64,000 nt of DNA, taken from assembly GCA_964401935.1 (NCBI GenBank), contig CAYOAL010000030.1, positions 14,531-78,530 of the forward strand, written 5' to 3'. This document shows positions 56,246 to 64,000 of the stretch, piece after piece. A program made the position numbers and the translations under genes. Each line of letters starts with the position of its first letter. Position 1 is the stretch's first letter. The notes below the pieces were generated by a model, which worked only from the letters and a program-made list of their open reading frames with translations, was not told the DNA's origin and did no database searches. The DNA is from JAPYTK01 sp964401935. Its GTDB lineage: Bacteria; Myxococcota_A; Polyangia; Polyangiales; Polyangiaceae.

Positions 56246-57646
56246 CTACGGGGCCTGCAGCGGGCCGAAGGGTGGGAGCGGGGGGGCCACGGCCGTGTTG
56301 AGCGCGTCGAGATGCTCTGCGCGCGCGTCGAGCTCGAGGTCGTAGAAGGGGCTGAAGGTTCGGTCGGTCTGGGTGTGCACGAAGCTCGCGTTCTCGGTGT
56401 GGCAGCGCGGGCATCCCACGATCTCGATCGCGTCGGCGAGCGACGGATGAGCGCCGGCGATCTCCGGCGAGAGGCCGCTCAGATCGAGGCGCTCGCTCGG
56501 CACGCTCGGGGCCACCCGAGCCGACTGCGCCCGAAACGGGGAGGGGAGCTCGAGCTCACGCGCGGCGAGCCCCGCTGCGTTCTCCGACACGAACGCGAGG
56601 AACTGGTCGCGCAGCGGGCCACCTGCGTTGACGAGCGGAACCGCCACCGTCTGAAAGAGCGGGGGATTGTCGAGGGTGTCGCCCGAGGGCACCCATTGAC
56701 GCCACTCCCAGGGCGACACCGTGAGCTCCACCGTCTCCGCCAACAGGAACCGATCGCCACGGAGGGTCTCTCCGAGCAGCGCCGCCGCCGCGTCGCGGAA
56801 GGCGTGGCCATCGACGGCGGAGAGCCGAGCCCACCGCCGCGCCGTGCCCCCGCAGTGAAGGCTGCCGTCCGGCGCCGCGTCGTCGTCGCGCGGCACCTGG
56901 CGAAAGATGAACAACAGGTGCAGCGGAGCGTAGGTGGGATGGGTCGATGCGAGCGACACGCGCAGCTCGCCGCAACCGCCGCCGCGTGGCGCGAGATCGA
57001 TCCGGTTGTGGACCCCGGTGACCACGAAGGGCAGCGCGTCGAGATCCCACAGCGCTGGGTCGGGGCCGAGAGTGACCGCGAGCTCATCCATCCACTGTGC
57101 AGGCGCCGCGCGCTCGGAGTGCAGCGTGGTGGCGAAGCGGCGAAACCAACGGTCGAGCAGCACGCCCCCCGGGAGCTCGCCGCCGGCCGCGTCGAGCACG
57201 CGTCGGGCCCCCACCACCGTCGGATCGTCGAGCACCTCCGCGTCCGTCCACACCAGGCTGCGTTCGCGGCGCACCAGAGGCACCGGCGCCCCTCGCGCCC
57301 AGATCCTCACGCGATCGCAGTCGTCGAGCGCGAGCGACACCACCTCCGCTCCCACGGCGCGCGGTCGGAACCAGAAGCCGGCTGCGTGAGGCTCCCCCTG
57401 CCAGTCGGCGACGTCCGCGCCCCCACACGCGGCGTCGAGCTCGATGACGCGCGCCGCGCCATCGAGGTGAACCTCGACGCGCTCCACCCCCGCCCCGTCG
57501 AGCGTGACGAGCGCCTCGCCCGCCGCGTCCACGTGCTCGCCGAGGTGAACGACACGCGCTCCGTCGGGCGGCGGCGGCGTCGTCGGCAGCGACGCCGCCT
57601 CGTCCGCGCAGCCCGCGACGAGCAAGAGGAGCAGGGCCCGGCTCAT
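56246..57646 (-). CDS. Lipoprotein with a C-terminal CxxCH heme-binding motif
   Basis: A 466-aa lipoprotein. The signal ends in LLVAGC. It has a beta-rich region (about 25-130) and a longer region that includes WMDELAVTLGPD, VTGVHNRIDLAPRGG and DGHAFRDAAAALLGE. Near the end, IVGCPRCHTENASF (Cys 412, Cys 415, His 416) matches the c-type heme attachment motif. Only one such motif is present, and no clear axial Met was identified, so this may be a single-heme domain or a zinc site. The start overlaps the stop of the upstream LamG gene by 4 bases (ATGA), so the two are coupled. Confidence 0.78.
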   Translation of the reverse strand: MSRALLLLLVAGCADEAASLPTTPPPPDGARVVHLGEHVDAAGEALVTLDGAGVERVEVHLDGAARVIELDAACGGADVADWQGEPHAAGFWFRPRAVGAEVVSLALDDCDRVRIWARGAPVPLVRRERSLVWTDAEVLDDPTVVGARRVLDAAGGELPGGVLLDRWFRRFATTLHSERAAPAQWMDELAVTLGPDPALWDLDALPFVVTGVHNRIDLAPRGGGCGELRVSLASTHPTYAPLHLLFIFRQVPRDDDAAPDGSLHCGGTARRWARLSAVDGHAFRDAAAALLGETLRGDRFLLAETVELTVSPWEWRQWVPSGDTLDNPPLFQTVAVPLVNAGGPLRDQFLAFVSENAAGLAARELELPSPFRAQSARVAPSVPSERLDLSGLSPEIAGAHPSLADAIEIVGCPRCHTENASFVHTQTDRTFSPFYDLELDARAEHLDALNTAVAPPLPPFGPLQAP

Positions 57647-59664
57647 CGCTTTCGCCGGCGAAGGCCTCCGAGCGCGAGCCCAAGCGAGAGCCACGCGAGG
57701 GGCGCCTCGTTGCCACCGCCGGCCGGCGTCGCGCAGGCGCAGCCGCTCCCGTCCCCCCCCTCGGCGCCGTTGTCGCCACCGGCGCCGCCGTCGCCGCCAA
57801 CCCCCGTGGTGCCCACGGGGCCGCCCCCGGTCGCTCCCCCCGGGCCTGCGTCGCCTCCGCCGCCGCCGCCCGCCCCGCTCGTCATCGGCGGCTCCCCGAG
57901 ACGACGGGCGAAGCGGGAGATCGCCACCTCGTCGAGGCGCCCTGGGAAGGCGCCGTCTCCATCCGGACAGGCGGCGCGTGGCCCCGGTCCGCCGATCGTG
58001 AGCGGCGCGGTGCTGGCGGTGATCACCCCCGGCGGGAGGTCGTCCTCGGCCACCGCCACCTCGTCGAACCACCACCCACTCTTGCCAGTTGGACCGTCGT
58101 ACTCGAACGCCACGTGCGTCCACGCGTCGGGCGTGAGCGGAGGGCTCGCGAGCGCGACCTGACTCCCCTCCACGTTCACCCGCGCAAACAGCGCGAGGCT
58201 CTCCTCGAGCACCACGCTGTACGCGCCCGTGGCGATGTCGCCTTTGGCGATGAGCAGCCGATAGTTGTTGTTGCCGTCACAGTCCACCGCCTGAGGTTGG
58301 ATCCAGAAATCGATGGTGATGCCGTTGGTGGGGTTGAGGCTCGCCGCGTGAGGCACCACCAATCGATCGTCGACACCATCGAACAGGAGGCTCTTGCCCA
58401 GCACTCCATCGTTCACCTTGGAGAAGGAGAGGCCGCCGTGCAGCGCGGCGGTGTTGAAGTAGCCGGACACGTCGGGGCTCTGCGTCTCGTCGAGCTGCCC
58501 CTCGTGATTCACGCTCTCGTTCAGGTGCCAGAACCCGGCGTAGTTGCCGTCGAGCCCGTCATCGAACACGAGCTCGACGTAGTTGGACGTGTTGGAGCCG
58601 AAGAACGGCCACACGTCGAGCCCCGGTGTCGTCGGCACGTTGCCGAACGTGGTCGGGCCCGGCGACGAGAAGAAGAGCCGCACCGTCTGATCGGTGTCGG
58701 GGTTCACGCCGCCATCGATGTGCGCGATGCCCCAGTTGGTGGGATAGCCGATCACCGAGAGGGCGTTGCGCCGCGGCCCGCAGCCGGGCGGGTTCTCCGG
58801 CCCCGCGCACGGCATGTTCGTGGCGGCGAAGACGATCGCCTCGCCGTCGGCGGTGACCCACGGGTAGGCGCCGCGGAAGAGGTCGCCCGGCTCGAAGGGC
58901 GCCCCGTCCGCGGCCCGCAGCTTGCGCTCGGCCAGCGCGTACTTGCCGATCACCGCGGGGTCCGCGTGCATGCTCGAGATCGGCTTCGGCGCCGACCAGC
59001 CCCCGAGCGCACAGGCGTCTGCGGCCACCGTGTACATCAAGATGTCGATCGTCCCGTCGTTGTCGGGGTGCCCCTGGAACACCATGAGCTTCCCGTCCGC
59101 GGTCACGGTGGGCTCGATCCCCTTGAGGGTGGGCGCGAGCGGCTCCGGGGTCCCCCACGCTGCGGCGTAGATCTGGGCGCCCGCGGTCTTCGGCTCGGAC
59201 ACCCACACGGTGAGTCGACGGCGGCGCATCACGAAGCCACCTTGCGCAGGCGGCGTCAGCGCATCCGAGTCGAGGATCCACAGCGCGTAGCAGTCGTAGG
59301 GGCCAGCCGCGCTCGGCGTCCCCGTCGCGTCACAGGCGTAAGGGGCCTCGCTCGGCTCCACCTCGCAGATCGCGAGCGCGTTCTCGACGCTGCTCCCGTC
59401 GCCGAAGATCAGGGCTCGCGGCGAGAGGAGCGGTCCCGTCGCGTCGGGTAGCCCGTCGTCGTGGAAGGTGGCCGCCTCGGGCCGCAAGAGCTGGGCTTGC
59501 CACCCCGCCGAGTCGCGCACGATGAGGAGCCGACCATCGAAGGAGATGTTGTGGCCGTTGCCCCCGAACGCGCTCGGCACGCTCCGCGTGCTGGTGACCG
59601 CGAGCGAAGCCCCGGCGGCGCCGAGCACCGCGAGCGCACAACCCAAAGAGACGAAGCACCTCAC
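57643..59664 (-). CDS. Secreted LamG-domain protein with MYXO-CTERM tail
   Basis: A 673-aa protein. It has a Sec signal (about 1-23), a propeller-like region with read-out strands such as GIEPTVTADGKLMVFQG (about 177-200), and a LamG/concanavalin-like domain (about 395-600) with SLLFDGVDDRLVVPHAASLN, ITIDFWIQP and GRLDEVAISRFARRL, all typical. A Gly-rich linker follows, then GCACATPAGGGNEAP, a hydrophobic segment and the terminal RRRKR of the MYXO-CTERM signal. It should be processed and anchored on the cell surface. Coupled by 4 bases to the heme-motif lipoprotein downstream, so they may work together. Confidence 0.9.
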   Translation of the reverse strand: MRCFVSLGCALAVLGAAGASLAVTSTRSVPSAFGGNGHNISFDGRLLIVRDSAGWQAQLLRPEAATFHDDGLPDATGPLLSPRALIFGDGSSVENALAICEVEPSEAPYACDATGTPSAAGPYDCYALWILDSDALTPPAQGGFVMRRRRLTVWVSEPKTAGAQIYAAAWGTPEPLAPTLKGIEPTVTADGKLMVFQGHPDNDGTIDILMYTVAADACALGGWSAPKPISSMHADPAVIGKYALAERKLRAADGAPFEPGDLFRGAYPWVTADGEAIVFAATNMPCAGPENPPGCGPRRNALSVIGYPTNWGIAHIDGGVNPDTDQTVRLFFSSPGPTTFGNVPTTPGLDVWPFFGSNTSNYVELVFDDGLDGNYAGFWHLNESVNHEGQLDETQSPDVSGYFNTAALHGGLSFSKVNDGVLGKSLLFDGVDDRLVVPHAASLNPTNGITIDFWIQPQAVDCDGNNNYRLLIAKGDIATGAYSVVLEESLALFARVNVEGSQVALASPPLTPDAWTHVAFEYDGPTGKSGWWFDEVAVAEDDLPPGVITASTAPLTIGGPGPRAACPDGDGAFPGRLDEVAISRFARRLGEPPMTSGAGGGGGGDAGPGGATGGGPVGTTGVGGDGGAGGDNGAEGGDGSGCACATPAGGGNEAPLAWLSLGLALGGLRRRKR

Positions 59665-59763
59665 GGCGCGGCAGTGTAGGTGATCTTCACCCGAGCGCGC
59701 TCGTCTCAGCGCGCCAAACGCTGTCGTGACGCCGCCAAGCGCGGTCGAGGGGGGAGGTGGCGG

Positions 59764-60402
59764 TCACGGCGGCCCGGTGAAGAAGATGCCGGCGCAGCAC
59801 CCGCCCAAGACGTCGCAGCTCGGATCGGGAGGCACGCAGGTGCCCATCAACTGGCCGCCCATCTCGCAGCGGCAGCCCTCCACGCCGCACACTTGCTCGA
59901 GCACGACGCCGGGGCTCACGAACACCGAGCACGAGCAGCCATCCGGCCCGCCACCGCAGGCCACGTCGCCGACGACCTTCCCCGTGCACGCGAGAAACTC
60001 CTCGAGATCGGGCCCGCACACCTGCCCCGGTCCGAGGCCACACATCGTGTTCGTCTCGCCCAGCGAGCAGCTGAGCCAGCGCTGGTGGATGTCGCGGCAC
60101 CCGGCGGGGACGGCCTCGCAGAGCTCGGTGCACGGCTCCGCGCTCGGTCCATCGCACATCGCCAGCGTCGCGCAGGCCTCTGCGCACAGCGACGGCATCA
60201 TCCCGGTGGTCACGGTCGCGACGTTCACCGAGGGCATGGTGGGACCGGTGCTCGTGGCGCCGTCGACACCACCGCGGCCCCCGTCGCCGGCGTCGCCGTC
60301 GATCACCGCCTTGCCGCCACACGAAGCGGCGAGCGTCGCCATCGCCGACGCCGCGAGCACGATCCACATGAGCGCATGAAGTGACCTCTTGCCGTGACCC
60401 AT
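59764..60402 (-). CDS. Cys-rich hypothetical lipoprotein
   Basis: A 212-aa lipoprotein. The start at 60402 is preferred, giving a leader that ends in TLAASC; another ATG lies six codons upstream. The mature opening CGGKAVIDGDAGDGG is typical for lipoproteins of this lineage. The C-terminal 130 residues hold more than fifteen Cys in pairs (CAEAC, CTELC, CSCS, CRCE, CCAG), suggesting a compact disulphide-bonded fold. No named family was recognised. Followed by the LamG gene on the same strand, about 100 bases away. Confidence 0.72.
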   Translation of the reverse strand: MGHGKRSLHALMWIVLAASAMATLAASCGGKAVIDGDAGDGGRGGVDGATSTGPTMPSVNVATVTTGMMPSLCAEACATLAMCDGPSAEPCTELCEAVPAGCRDIHQRWLSCSLGETNTMCGLGPGQVCGPDLEEFLACTGKVVGDVACGGGPDGCSCSVFVSPGVVLEQVCGVEGCRCEMGGQLMGTCVPPDPSCDVLGGCCAGIFFTGPP

Positions 60403-60477
60403 CGGCGCGTCGTTTAGCACATCGGCGCCGCGCGCCCACTCGCGCCGAGCCCTGTGCGGCGCCGCGGCGATCCACGC

Positions 60478-61287
60478 TCAGGCGTCGATCCCGAGCTCGG
60501 TGTCGAGAGCCACGGCGCGGCAGATCGCCCGGAAGAGCTGCGCCAGCTGCCGGATCTGCGGCGACTGACCGTCGACCTCGAGGCTGCCGAGCTCGAGCGC
60601 GGCCTCGAACGTAGGACCATGACGCAGCGCCGGGGCCAACGCCTCCGGCGGGAGGTCGTGAGGCAGCACGCCGAAGAACAGGGCGAGCAACCCCAGGTGG
60701 CTCGGTCGGAGGTTGCCGAGGCCGAACAACATCTCGAACACCTGATCCGAGGAGAGGCTGAACGTCTCCTCTTCGGTCTCCCAGCGGAGCACCAAGGCGG
60801 TGTCGCTCTCGAAGAACGTGTCCCCCGCCTCCCGCATTCGCGCCGCGCCCGCGCCGCTCCAGCCCATGTCCGCGACGGCACGCTCGAGGAGCCACCCCGC
60901 GGTGCAGTCGCCCGACTCGGGGAGGCGGCCGAGGAGCCAGCGCTCGGTGTCGCGCTCGATGGGGTACCCCACGTAACCCACGCAGCCATAGGCCTCTCCG
61001 GCGACGTTGGCGGGGCAGCCCACGCAGGCCGGAGCGTGCGCCTCGAGGAGGCGCGCCTGAGCGAGGAGCGAGCCGACCGTCACCTCGTGCTCTTCCATCT
61101 CGCCGTCGGGGCGAAGGACGGCGCTCACGAAGGTCATCTCGTGGGGGGCGCGCGTGTCCCCCTCGGCTCGCAACAGCGCCACCACGTGCCGCGCGCGCGC
61201 CTCGGCCTTGAGGCTTCGCACGATGCCGGCGACCCCCAGGAGCTCCTTCGGCGAGCACGTGAGGCCGATCACGTAGTCGATCCCCAT
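60478..61287 (-). CDS. Hypothetical protein with CxxC...C motif
   Basis: A 269-aa soluble protein of unknown function. The ATG at 61287 begins MGIDYVIGLTCSPK. A striking conserved-looking block, CVGCPANVAGEAYGCVGYVG (88-107), contains a CxxC and a third Cys and continues YPIERDTERWLLGRLP. This could be a zinc knuckle or an iron-sulphur ligand set. The C-terminal half is helical with acidic stretches (RWETEEETFSLSSDQVFEML). No signal or membrane segment. It lies between two lipoprotein genes on the same strand but is itself not exported. Confidence 0.65.
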   Translation of the reverse strand: MGIDYVIGLTCSPKELLGVAGIVRSLKAEARARHVVALLRAEGDTRAPHEMTFVSAVLRPDGEMEEHEVTVGSLLAQARLLEAHAPACVGCPANVAGEAYGCVGYVGYPIERDTERWLLGRLPESGDCTAGWLLERAVADMGWSGAGAARMREAGDTFFESDTALVLRWETEEETFSLSSDQVFEMLFGLGNLRPSHLGLLALFFGVLPHDLPPEALAPALRHGPTFEAALELGSLEVDGQSPQIRQLAQLFRAICRAVALDTELGIDA

Positions 61288-61351
61288 GGCGGCGAAGCAT
61301 AGCCTCGCAGGGTCGCGAGCGGGATCGCATTCCCCCCCGGCCGGGTGCGCG

Positions 61352-62191
61352 TCAGCGCCAGCTGAGGTGCACGTCGATGGCGGCGCCGACGCGGGTCTCG
61401 CCGTCGACCGAGAACGAGAGCTCGCTGCGCTCGCGGGCGCAGTTGCCACGCGCGTCGCAGCGCTGCCGCACGCTCACGTCCAGCGAGATCGACGTGACCC
61501 CCGCCTCGGCGAGCGAGGTGAGCTCCTCGGGCTGGGTCACGCGATCGGCGTTCTCGTCGGCCCACACCACGAGCGACGCGAAGGCCGCGTCGGCGGCGGT
61601 GATGGCGCCGTCACCGTCCTCGTCGAGCTCCGCCAGCGCCTCGAAGCCGTGCCGCGCGAAGGCGCCGCTCGCGAGCCGCGTCGCCGAGCCGAACAGCTCG
61701 GCACCGGAGTCGATGCGGCCGTTGCCGTCACGGTCGAGTGCGAGCCAGGGCGTCGCGCTCGTCGGCCAGTCGGTGGCGACGTTGAAGCTTTGTCCGGTGA
61801 GATCGAAGTCGCCGCCGCCTTGGGTGTAACGCACCGCGCTCCCGTCGAAGCTCAAGACGATGGGCGTCGAGCCCACGCTGTCGGTGGCGATGCACGTCTC
61901 GCCATCCCACGTCTCGCCCTCGTAGCAGTCTTCGGGGCCAGCGATCGCTCGGGGCGCGCAGCCCGTCCAACCGATCTGCCCGTCCTCCTCGATGCAGCTC
62001 TGCTCACCGTCGCGGGTGGCGTCGATCTCTTGCTCGCACCAACGCGCTTCGCCCGGCGCGCAGTCGTCGAGCTCCACGATCCGATCCGGCGCCACGCCGA
62101 TGTCGTCGTCGGCTTCTTCGACCACGCAGGCCTGAAGCAGGGAGAAGGGGAGGAGAGCTGCGAAGGTCGCGCGGAGGAGAGAGTGGTTCAT
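61352..62191 (-). CDS. Lipoprotein with EF-hand-like calcium motifs
   Basis: A 279-aa lipoprotein. The signal ends in SLLQAC. The mature part has a Cys-containing N-terminal region (about 23-105) and a domain with DRDGNGRIDSGAELFG (about 154-169) and DEDGDGAITAADAAF (about 190-204), two EF-hand-type loops of the kind found next to RTX and dockerin modules. The order of Asp/Asn/Gly residues supports calcium binding. A strand-rich end (VTSISLDVSVRQRC and VGAAIDVHLSW) follows. The ATG at 62191 is preceded by a GAGC-containing weak site. Divergent from the AgmX-like gene. Confidence 0.8.
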   Translation of the reverse strand: MNHSLLRATFAALLPFSLLQACVVEEADDDIGVAPDRIVELDDCAPGEARWCEQEIDATRDGEQSCIEEDGQIGWTGCAPRAIAGPEDCYEGETWDGETCIATDSVGSTPIVLSFDGSAVRYTQGGGDFDLTGQSFNVATDWPTSATPWLALDRDGNGRIDSGAELFGSATRLASGAFARHGFEALAELDEDGDGAITAADAAFASLVVWADENADRVTQPEELTSLAEAGVTSISLDVSVRQRCDARGNCARERSELSFSVDGETRVGAAIDVHLSWR

Positions 62192-62302
62192 GATGAGTCG
62201 GCTCCTTGTCAGTGGTGACTCACCCCATGGCAAGACGTGGGCCAGACGATAACCTACATATTTTCCGCTAAATGCGTCCTGTTGTGCACCATCCATGCGC
62301 AG

Positions 62303-62323
62303 CTGTGCCAGTCGCTGGCACAG
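62303..62323. promoter_or_regulatory. Operator-like inverted repeat
   Basis: CTGTGCCA (62303-62310) and TGGCACAG (62316-62323) are perfectly complementary around GTCGC. The site lies in the 227-base divergent region between the EF-hand lipoprotein (start 62191) and the AgmX-like lipoprotein (start 62419), a fitting place for a shared operator. Confidence 0.45.
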
Positions 62324-62418
62324 TCTCGCCGGCGTGGATGAGCCACTCGCGGACGTGACCTCACCGCGGGGCCGCGCCGGCCGCTGGCACCAGACCGTGT
62401 TCGGCGCTAGACAGTTGG

Positions 62419-62979
62419 ATGCGCGCGTCGTGCTTCGGACTGGTCGTGCTGGCAGCCGGCTGCGCCTCGCGCGCCGAGCGCTCCCCCGCCGCCAGCGAAC
62501 CGACGACGCCGTGGGTGGACACGGCGCTCTCGGACAAGGCGCTCTCGGACACGGCGCTCTCGGACACGGCGCTCTCGGACACGGCGCTCTCGGACACGGC
62601 GCTGCCGGACGCGTCTCCGTCCGCGTGGGGCGCCAACCCCCAACCTGCACCCTTCGATCCGACGGGGGGCGTCGAGCTCGATCAGACCCTCGATCCGTAC
62701 CCGCCGGAGGTGATCCAGCGCGTCGTCCGCGCCAACTTCGGCAGGTTTCGGAGCTGCTACGAAGAATCGCTCCGGAACAGCCCCAACCTGCTCGGCCGCG
62801 TCGAGGTCACCTTCCTGATCGAGACCGACGGCCAGGTGAGCGCGGTGCTCGCGAGCGGCGACATCGTGTCCGACGCGGTCATCTCCTGCGTCGGCACGGC
62901 GTTCGAGGCGCTGCGTTTCCCGCGCCCCGTCAAGCGCCTCCAGGTGAGCTACCCCATCTTCTTCACGCCCCACGGATGA
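62419..62979 (+). CDS. AgmX/PglI C-terminal domain lipoprotein with ALSDT repeat
   Basis: A 186-aa lipoprotein. The signal ends in LAAGC. A five-residue repeat (ALSDK/ALSDT, five copies plus ALPDA, about 36-65) forms a linker. The C-terminal domain (about 85-186) has VVRANFGRFRSCYEESL, LLGRVEVTFLIETDGQV and ISCVGTAFEALRFPRP, the pattern of the AgmX/PglI (TonB-like) C-terminal family found in myxobacterial motility and envelope proteins. A contact with other periplasmic proteins is likely. Convergent with the beta-lactamase-fold gene across a perfect 12-bp stem-loop. Confidence 0.85.
   Translation: MRASCFGLVVLAAGCASRAERSPAASEPTTPWVDTALSDKALSDTALSDTALSDTALSDTALPDASPSAWGANPQPAPFDPTGGVELDQTLDPYPPEVIQRVVRANFGRFRSCYEESLRNSPNLLGRVEVTFLIETDGQVSAVLASGDIVSDAVISCVGTAFEALRFPRPVKRLQVSYPIFFTPHG
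62524..62613 (+). repeat. 15-bp coding tandem repeat
   Basis: Units of GCGCTCTCGGACACG (one AAG variant, one degenerate last copy) are repeated six times, encoding ALSDT. The near identity of the copies suggests recent expansion. Confidence 0.9.
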
Positions 62980-62981
62980 CG

Positions 62982-63009
62982 GCGGTCGCGCGGTGGACCG
63001 CGCGACCGC
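62982..63009. terminator. Perfect 12-bp stem-loop between convergent genes
   Basis: GCGGTCGCGCGG (62982-62993) and CCGCGCGACCGC (62998-63009) pair fully around a TGGA loop. The structure starts 2 bases after the AgmX-like stop (62979) and ends 7 bases before the stop of the hydrolase gene (63017). This is the strongest terminator-like hairpin in the window, but without a U tract. Confidence 0.6.
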
Positions 63010-63016
63010 GCCGGCC

Positions 63017-64000
63017 TCACTTCCCCACACGCTCGAACACGTAGTCCGTCTGCGAGTGCTTGAGCACGAGCCTCTTGTTGTCCCCCGTCGCGTCGACGAG
63101 GAAGATGCCGCCCTGCATCACGCCGCTCGTGATCATGAGCGCGTTCTCCCGCTCCTTGGGATCGACCACCGCGAGGCCTGCGCGCCACTCACCGGCGTCG
63201 AGCTCCACCCCCTTCCCCTTTGCGCGGAGGGTGATCTTGCCGAGCAGAGAGCTCTGGTAGACGCCGAGGAGCTCCTGAGGCACCGGGGCCTCGGCGAGTT
63301 TGTTCGCGGGCTCCGCGATGAGGCGCAGCATCTCCTCGATGTCGTGCACGTGTTTGTCCTTGGTCGTCGCGGGGAGCGCGAAGAGGAGCTCGATGAGGCG
63401 CGCGCGCACCGCGCCGTGGATCGCCGCCGGCGAGCGGTTGGCCACCACGAACAGACCCACGCCGATCTCGGGAAAGAACACGAGATCGGAGTTGAACCCC
63501 ATCGTCCCCCCGGAGTGCTCGATGGCGGCGAGGCCCTTGTGCGTGCCCACGAGCCACCCCATGCCGTAGCCCGTCTCGTCGCTCACCTTCACCTGGGCGG
63601 TCTGGGTGCGGCGCAGGTTCGGCTCCGACACCACCACCTCGCCGGCCGCGTTCTTGCCACGGGCGAGCTGGAGGGCGAGGTACTTCGCCATGTCGTCGGC
63701 GGTCGACCACAGCGCCCCCGCCGGCGCGTAGGGGACCACGAAGCGCTCGAGGCTCAGATCGAGCACCTCCGTCTGTCCCGACCAGTCGAGGTGGTGAGGC
63801 GACGCGTGGTTCTTCCGCGCGCGCACCTTCGCCTCGCTCAGCATCGTGCTCGTCATGCCGATCCGCCCGAGCACACGCTCCTCGAGCGCGCGCTCGTAAG
63901 CGCGGCCCACGTCGGGCCCGCCCTTCGCGACGTGACCCGCCACATAGCCTCCCGCCGCCGTGAGCTGGTTGTTGTACTGAAAGGTCTCGCCGAAGCCCGA
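63017..64000 (-). CDS. Serine hydrolase, beta-lactamase family (5' partial)
   Basis: C-terminal part of a penicillin-binding-protein-like hydrolase; the frame is open to the right edge, so the start and the Ser-x-x-Lys motif lie outside. The YxN motif is seen as FQYNNQ near the edge, followed by AAGGYVAG; then LGRIGMTST, and the third motif region as IEHSGGTMGFNSD (HSGG). The last 110 residues form a beta-rich domain (YQSSLLGKITLRAKGKG, MQGGIFLVDATGDNKRLVL) seen in esterase-type members. These enzymes may act as esterases or D-Ala-D-Ala peptidases. Not a proven antibiotic resistance gene. Confidence 0.88.
   Translation of the reverse strand, partial: SGFGETFQYNNQLTAAGGYVAGHVAKGGPDVGRAYERALEERVLGRIGMTSTMLSEAKVRARKNHASPHHLDWSGQTEVLDLSLERFVVPYAPAGALWSTADDMAKYLALQLARGKNAAGEVVVSEPNLRRTQTAQVKVSDETGYGMGWLVGTHKGLAAIEHSGGTMGFNSDLVFFPEIGVGLFVVANRSPAAIHGAVRARLIELLFALPATTKDKHVHDIEEMLRLIAEPANKLAEAPVPQELLGVYQSSLLGKITLRAKGKGVELDAGEWRAGLAVVDPKERENALMITSGVMQGGIFLVDATGDNKRLVLKHSQTDYVFERVGK

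Noticed and set aside
62316..62330. TGGCAC as the -24 element of a sigma-54 promoter.
   Set aside because: No TTGC at the right distance; the word is part of a symmetrical inverted repeat.
63017..64000. Antibiotic resistance beta-lactamase.
   Set aside because: The C-terminal beta-rich domain and motif forms fit esterase/PBP-like hydrolases, and the active-site Ser lies outside the window.

Overview
The window is GC-rich, densely coding DNA from a Myxococcota bacterium, most likely of the Polyangia (Sorangium-type) branch. The evidence is indirect but consistent. Four eukaryote-like Ser/Thr kinases occur in 64 kb. There are well over a dozen lipoproteins, many with Gly/Ser- or Pro-rich linkers after the lipobox Cys (openings such as CGARSDLG and CGGKAVID). 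Three proteins end in a MYXO-CTERM-like tail (Cys, hydrophobic segment, Arg cluster). A mitochondrial-type EF-G, an AgmX/PglI-like lipoprotein and a pilin-like C-terminal domain are also present. No rRNA, tRNA, CRISPR array, transposase or integrase was seen. A 100-base N gap (28726-28825) lies inside an 18-bp coding repeat.

Layout. 1-13 kb: a PlsC-type acyltransferase cut by the left edge; a minus-strand operon prolyl oligopeptidase > pdxJ > nnr; a small Tat lipoprotein; a DUF924 protein; a translationally coupled Ser/Thr kinase and Cys-rich lipoprotein; a 57-aa ORF with an ideal ribosome binding site; a DJ-1 protein; a tandem DUF309 protein; a TPR membrane protein coupled to a DUF1444-like protein; and a lipoprotein. 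13-18 kb: an AT-rich palindrome cluster, Bcp peroxiredoxin, a MopE-like lipoprotein, then EF-G of the mtEFG1/spdEFG1 type followed at once by a RecA-like ATPase fused to a SLOG-like nucleotide-binding domain. 18-26 kb: an FGE-like secreted protein, two lipoproteins, a zinc metzincin lipoprotein behind a strong inverted repeat, and a kinase with HEAT/TPR repeats. 26-32 kb: a membrane/coiled-coil protein and a von Willebrand A protein, divergent from a Pro-Ala-Pro-Ser-Gln repeat membrane protein with a pilin-like end, then a Sel1-repeat lipoprotein. 32-46 kb: a giant kinase/ATPase/TPR regulator, an AlaX-sirtuin pair, a caspase-like hypothetical, a trypsin-like MYXO-CTERM protease, a GAF/sigma-54 activator, an orphan gene, a kinase with a cyclic-nucleotide-binding domain, a bestrophin, a lipoprotein and a DUF4202 protein. 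46-64 kb: an FAD-dependent sugar-lactone-oxidase-like enzyme, a Cys-rich lipoprotein with duplicated upstream DNA, a DUF2330 protein, an aspartic protease/PDZ lipoprotein, an OmpA-family lipoprotein, malic enzyme, RluE, a heme-motif lipoprotein coupled to a LamG/MYXO-CTERM protein, further lipoproteins, an AgmX-like lipoprotein and a beta-lactamase-fold hydrolase cut by the right edge.

The genes fall into three loose groups. One is housekeeping: cofactor repair and synthesis (nnr, pdxJ), translation and RNA modification (EF-G, AlaX, RluE) and malic enzyme. The second is signalling: kinases with TPR, HEAT, ATPase or cyclic-nucleotide modules, and a sigma-54 activator. The third is a large secreted or surface set of lipoproteins, proteases and MYXO-CTERM proteins. 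The window shows no single dedicated pathway. The most unusual items are the EF-G/ATPase-SLOG pair, the palindrome island at 13.1-13.2 kb, the 19-bp array at 49.1-49.2 kb, the caspase-like hypothetical at 38.1-38.7 kb and the GC-rich hairpins placed at convergent gene ends. No intergenic stretch exceeds about 250 bases; those that hold recognisable structure are listed.
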